Shown: positions 6,787 to 9,583 of the stretch, in pieces
How the letters are laid out: every line of letters starts with the position of its first letter
Numbering within the stretch: position 1 is the stretch's first letter
From: Cytophagales bacterium UBA2561
GTDB taxonomy: Bacteria; Bacteroidota; Bacteroidia; Cytophagales; Thermoflexibacteraceae
DNA length: 9,583 bases
Reading direction: 5' to 3'
Assembly (NCBI GenBank): GCA_002340355.1
Contig: DDLX01000016.1
Coordinates: 1 to 9,583, forward strand
Notes under the pieces: model-generated
What the model saw: the letters and a program-made list of their open reading frames with translations, nothing else
Told to the model about the DNA's origin: nothing
The model's database searches: none
Made by a program: the position numbers and the translations under genes

Positions 6787-8496
6787 TTATTTCTTCATCT
6801 TAAAAATTGGGTTCAAAACCAATGCAAAACCAATCACTGCGACACAACCAATTAAATTATACCATAAATAGGCAACTTTGTAGGCTTCAGGAATATAGAA
6901 ATGAAGGGCTAAAACAATCAATTCTGCTAAAATTGCACCATAAAAAACAGCATTTCCTTGTATTTTTTTGAGATAAAAAGCCACTAAGAAAATCCCTAAA
7001 ATTGTTCCATAAAACAATGAACCTAAAATATTAACGGCTTCTATTAAGTTGTTACTGAGTGAATTCGCAAATTGAGCCAATGAAATAGCATAAATTCCCC
7101 AAAGTACTGTGGTAATTTTAGAGACTTGTAAATAATGTTGGTCAGAAGCATTAGGCTTGATACTGGTTTTATAAATATCAATTACAGTAGTTGAGGCTAA
7201 GGCGTTGAGTTCGGAAGAGGTTGAAGACATCGAAGCCGACAAAATAACAGCAATCAATAAACCGACTAAACCTGTCGGTAAATTTTGTGTAACAAAAGTT
7301 AAAAAGACATAGTTAGTATCTGCACTTTTCTCTTTTCCATCTCGTTTATTTTTTTCATGAATAATTGAAATCGCTTCTTTTCTGATTTTTTTAGCTTGAT
7401 TTTCAGTATTTTGTAGCTTCTCTGTTGCTTGATTAATCTGCTCAGAATTTTCGGAATGAAGTGCCTCTACCAAAGCAATTGTATTGTCTTTTTTGCGGTT
7501 AAAATTTTCTGTGTATTGGGTTTCGAGTTCCTGAAAACGATTTTTATCAGCCGTTTGATAAACTTCTTGCACTTCGACTCGATTGAAAAATAATGGTGGC
7601 TCATTAAATTGATAAAATACAAAAATCATTGTTCCAATAAATAAAATCAAAAATTGCATCGGTATTTTGATAAAACCATTCATCAATAAACCTAATCGGC
7701 TTTCTGTAATGGAACGTCCCCCAAGGTAGCGTTGGACTTGTGATTGGTCAGTTCCGAAATAGGACATAAATAGGAAAAAACCTCCCAATAAACCCGACCA
7801 AATATTGTATTTATCATTTAAGTCAAATTCGAAAGTAATGGCATTTAATTTACCTGATTTACCAGCAACCTGTACTGCATCCATAAACGAAACCTCAGTA
7901 GGTAATAACTGAACGACCATAATGCCAGCCAATAACATTCCCAAAAAAATGACTAGCATTTGTTGTTTCTGCGTCTGACTAACTGCCGAAGTTCCACCGA
8001 CTACAGTATATAGAATTACAATACCACCAATAGCGATATTAACATAGTAAATATTCCAATTCAAAATATGGGATAAAATGAGGGCAGGAGCATAAATTGT
8101 CAAACCTGCTGCGAGTCCTCTCTGTGTCAAAAATAAAAATGCTCCTAAGGCTCTGGTCTTGAAGTCAAATCGGCTTTCTAAATATTCATAGGCTGTGTAA
8201 ACACTCAAACGGTGATAAATTGGCACAACCGTAAGCGATAAAACCACCATTGCTAAGGGCAATCCGAAATAAAATTGAACAAATCGCATTCCGTCCGAAA
8301 ATGCCTGCCCAGGAGTACTCAGAAAGGTGATTGCACTTGCCTGAGTTGCCATAATAGACAGCCCAATCGTGTACCATTTCATTTCTTTAGAAAGTAAATA
8401 ACTTTTTACATCACGTTGATGACGCGTTTTATAAATACCGTAGGCTGTGATAAAAGTAATTGTACCAATAAGTACAATCCAGTCAGCGATTTGCAT
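6787..8496 (-). CDS. Sodium:solute symporter, SSS (SLC5) family
   Basis: Inner-membrane Na+-coupled importer with the LeuT-type fold; substrate not deducible. At 569 residues from ATG 8496 it has about 13 hydrophobic segments, the first at 5-22. Family features: TM1-like ATQASAITFLSTPG (50-63), the GGTSAVSQTQKQQM block (167-180) in the place where many SSS proteins have GGxxAVxWTDxxQ, the FGTDQSQVQRYLGGRS block (247-262), and a Ser-rich helix SASMSSTSSELNALAS (420-435) corresponding to the TM8 Na2 site of vSGLT. Between hydrophobic segments at about 280-297 and 395-420 is a hydrophilic insert of about 90 residues (305-393), rich in Glu, Gln, Asn and Lys and probably partly coiled-coil. It ends in a short Lys-rich tail (NPIFKMKK). 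The gene is single, convergent with the trpD unit and divergent from the methyltransferase gene; no clear promoter is visible upstream. Confidence 0.9.
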   Translation of the reverse strand: MQIADWIVLIGTITFITAYGIYKTRHQRDVKSYLLSKEMKWYTIGLSIMATQASAITFLSTPGQAFSDGMRFVQFYFGLPLAMVVLSLTVVPIYHRLSVYTAYEYLESRFDFKTRALGAFLFLTQRGLAAGLTIYAPALILSHILNWNIYYVNIAIGGIVILYTVVGGTSAVSQTQKQQMLVIFLGMLLAGIMVVQLLPTEVSFMDAVQVAGKSGKLNAITFEFDLNDKYNIWSGLLGGFFLFMSYFGTDQSQVQRYLGGRSITESRLGLLMNGFIKIPMQFLILFIGTMIFVFYQFNEPPLFFNRVEVQEVYQTADKNRFQELETQYTENFNRKKDNTIALVEALHSENSEQINQATEKLQNTENQAKKIRKEAISIIHEKNKRDGKEKSADTNYVFLTFVTQNLPTGLVGLLIAVILSASMSSTSSELNALASTTVIDIYKTSIKPNASDQHYLQVSKITTVLWGIYAISLAQFANSLSNNLIEAVNILGSLFYGTILGIFLVAFYLKKIQGNAVFYGAILAELIVLALHFYIPEAYKVAYLWYNLIGCVAVIGFALVLNPIFKMKK

Positions 8497-8809
8497 AAGT
8501 TGGGAAAAATTTTATTCGATGAGAAAAATAGATATTTCAGAAAAAGAACAACTCTATTTGATATTTTCCTTCAAAAGGATTTACAAACAAACGGACAAAG
8601 TTGAAAAACTATTTCTAATCTCTGAAATAATGAAAAGAAAACAAGATTTTCGTTAAAATCAGTTGAATAAATAGATAGATGATATTGAGTAGAGGGATTT
8701 AATAGTATCTTGGAAAAAGACAAAATCCTGAATATATTTGCCTCAATCATAATCGTGAGGTTTGGGAGAAATGACTAAAGTTTAGATATCAAATAATAAA
8801 ATTATTCCA
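8497..8809. other. Divergent intergenic region between symporter and methyltransferase genes
   Basis: About 313 bases. It holds the promoter at 8710-8740, an adjoining inverted repeat CCTCA/TGAGG (8741-8745 and 8756-8760) just past the -7 element, and a five-codon open frame (8771-8785, MTKV-stop) preceded by GGGAGAA. A 45-codon open frame at 8519-8656 is present but lacks support as a gene. I see no other structure. Confidence 0.5.
8710..8740 (+). promoter_or_regulatory. Bacteroidota-type promoter for the methyltransferase gene
   Basis: TTG at 8710-8712 and TATATTTG at 8733-8740 with a 20-nt spacer fit the -33/-7 consensus TTG and TAnnTTTG, with the same spacing as the trpD promoter. Transcription would begin near 8745, leaving a leader of about 65 nt. 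Confidence 0.5.
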
Positions 8810-9442
8810 TTGAAGAAATTAATCAAACCATATTATTATCGCCTAAAAGAACTTCAGGCTCAGCGAAAGTTTAAGAAGACTATCCAAAAGTTTCAAAGTC
8901 AGGAACAACCCTTAAAAATTGTGATTGGTAGTTCTGGGATTTTTGATGATGGCTGGATACCAAGCGAAGCGCATTTTCTTAATTTATTAGACGAAGAAGA
9001 TTGGCATAAATATTTTCAAGAAAATGAAATTACAAATTTGGTAGCTGAACATGTTTGGGAACATTTGACAAGTGAACAAGGTAAAATTGCAGCAAGAAAC
9101 TGTTATAAATATTTGAAATCTGGTGGAATAATTCGGCTAGCTGTTCCCGATGGATTTCATAGTGACTCAACTTATATTGAATATGTTAAACCTAATGGGC
9201 GTGGGGCGGGTGCTGATGATCATAAAGTTTTATATAATTATAAGTCTTTCAGTAAGTTGTTCAGTGATGTCGGATTTGAAATAAAATTATTAGAATATTT
9301 TGATGAAAATGGTTCATTTCAGTTCAACGAATGGACAAATGAAAATGGACACGTGCGAAGATCGATTCGGTATGATGAAAGAAATAAAAACGGGAAACCA
9401 AATTATACTAGTTTGATTATAGATGCCATAAAAACAACCTAA
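8810..9442 (+). CDS. SAM-dependent methyltransferase-like protein (COG4627-like)
   Basis: A 210-residue cytosolic protein resembling predicted class I methyltransferases of the COG4627/Methyltransf_11 type. Visible features: basic N-terminal helix (1-28), KIVIGSSGIFDDGWI (36-50) in the position of SAM motif I (here GSSG, where the classical motif is GxGxG), ITNLVAEHVWEHLTSEQGKIA (74-94) like the family's DxVxSxHVLEHL segment, CYKYLKSGGIIRLAVPD (98-114) like the LKPGGxLxxxxPD strand, then GAGADDHKVLYNYKSF (132-147), a VGFEIKLLEYFDE strand (154-166) and a conserved-looking end (RNKNGKPNYTSLIIDAIK). The frame has no ATG near its beginning: TTG at 8810 is the likely start, since an in-frame TAG lies at 8783-8785, and MKKLIKPYYYRL is a natural beginning. 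Such proteins often sit near glycan-synthesis genes, but none is seen here, so the substrate is unknown. Confidence 0.75.
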   Translation: MKKLIKPYYYRLKELQAQRKFKKTIQKFQSQEQPLKIVIGSSGIFDDGWIPSEAHFLNLLDEEDWHKYFQENEITNLVAEHVWEHLTSEQGKIAARNCYKYLKSGGIIRLAVPDGFHSDSTYIEYVKPNGRGAGADDHKVLYNYKSFSKLFSDVGFEIKLLEYFDENGSFQFNEWTNENGHVRRSIRYDERNKNGKPNYTSLIIDAIKTT

Positions 9443-9486
9443 AAATAAGCTTATTATTACATATTTATTTTTTGAATTTCTCTCTG

Positions 9487-9543
9487 TCAATAGTTCGTAA
9501 GTTTTGCCTAACTCTCAAAGATTTTTAAACTTTTTGAGAGTTA
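9487..9543 (+). repeat. Palindromic intergenic repeat, half-copy; possible terminator
   Basis: Bases 9487-9511 match 6715-6739 with 22 of 25 identical, including an exact GTAAGTTTTGCCTAA. Here the outer right arm is missing, but the inner hairpin is excellent: TAACTCTCAAA (9509-9519) pairs perfectly with TTTGAGAGTTA (9533-9543), extended inward by a G-T and an A-T pair around a 9-nt loop. Placed 45 nt after the methyltransferase stop it may end that transcript, although no clear U-tract follows on the plus strand. Confidence 0.55.
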
Positions 9544-9583
9544 ATATATTGATTTTCAATTAATTAGTGTTTGTTTCCATAGC

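Noticed and set aside
8519..8656. 45-codon open frame starting MRKIDISEKEQLYLIF on the plus strand in the symporter-methyltransferase gap
   Set aside because: No recognisable motif or ribosome-binding site, low-complexity Lys/Ile-rich content as expected from AT-rich non-coding DNA, and no promoter ahead of it.
8771..8785. Tiny open frame MTKV preceded by GGGAGAA, ahead of the methyltransferase gene
   Set aside because: Too short to support as a regulatory leader peptide; a chance ATG is just as likely.
9444..9455. 12-bp palindrome AATAAGCTTATT after the methyltransferase stop
   Set aside because: A palindrome without a loop and AT-rich; the nearby repeat at 9487-9543 is the better terminator candidate.

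Overview
The window looks like an AT-rich chromosomal segment from a Bacteroidota bacterium, possibly of the Cytophagales side, though the rank below phylum is a guess. The signs are a TonB-dependent receptor with an N-terminal carboxypeptidase-regulatory-like domain, a lipoprotein C10 (streptopain-type) protease, promoters of the form TTG-N20-TAnnTTTG in place of sigma70 boxes, and weak or absent Shine-Dalgarno sequences. I see no phage, insertion-sequence, CRISPR, tRNA or rRNA signal.

Layout: (1) 38-1249, minus: C10 cysteine protease lipoprotein. (2) 1376-2016: AT-rich non-coding stretch holding a G-rich repeat in two places, one copy with an internal 22-bp tandem duplication. (3) 2069-4933, minus: TonB-dependent receptor whose frame is broken by one in-frame TGA at 2330-2332, about 88 codons before the natural end, followed by a rho-independent terminator hairpin. 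(4) 4934-5194: divergent intergenic region with a good promoter and two dyad symmetries ahead of trpD. (5) 5195-6193, plus: trpD (anthranilate phosphoribosyltransferase), followed 22 nt later by a small secreted protein of unknown function (6216-6674). (6) 6715-6786: long palindromic repeat between convergent genes, probably a bidirectional terminator. (7) 6787-8496, minus: sodium:solute symporter of the SSS/SLC5 family with a roughly 90-residue hydrophilic insert. (8) 8497-8809: intergenic region with a good promoter. (9) 8810-9442, plus: SAM-dependent methyltransferase-like protein, followed by a half-copy of the palindromic repeat seen in (6).

The genes do not form one pathway. Two are nutrient-import components of different membranes (outer-membrane receptor, inner-membrane symporter), one is a secreted protease, one a tryptophan-biosynthesis enzyme away from any other trp gene, and one a probable small-molecule or glycan methyltransferase. 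The only likely operon is trpD plus the small secreted protein. I found no convincing new multi-gene system. The items most worth a second look are the nonsense codon in the receptor, the two families of intergenic repeats, and the dyad-rich trpD leader.
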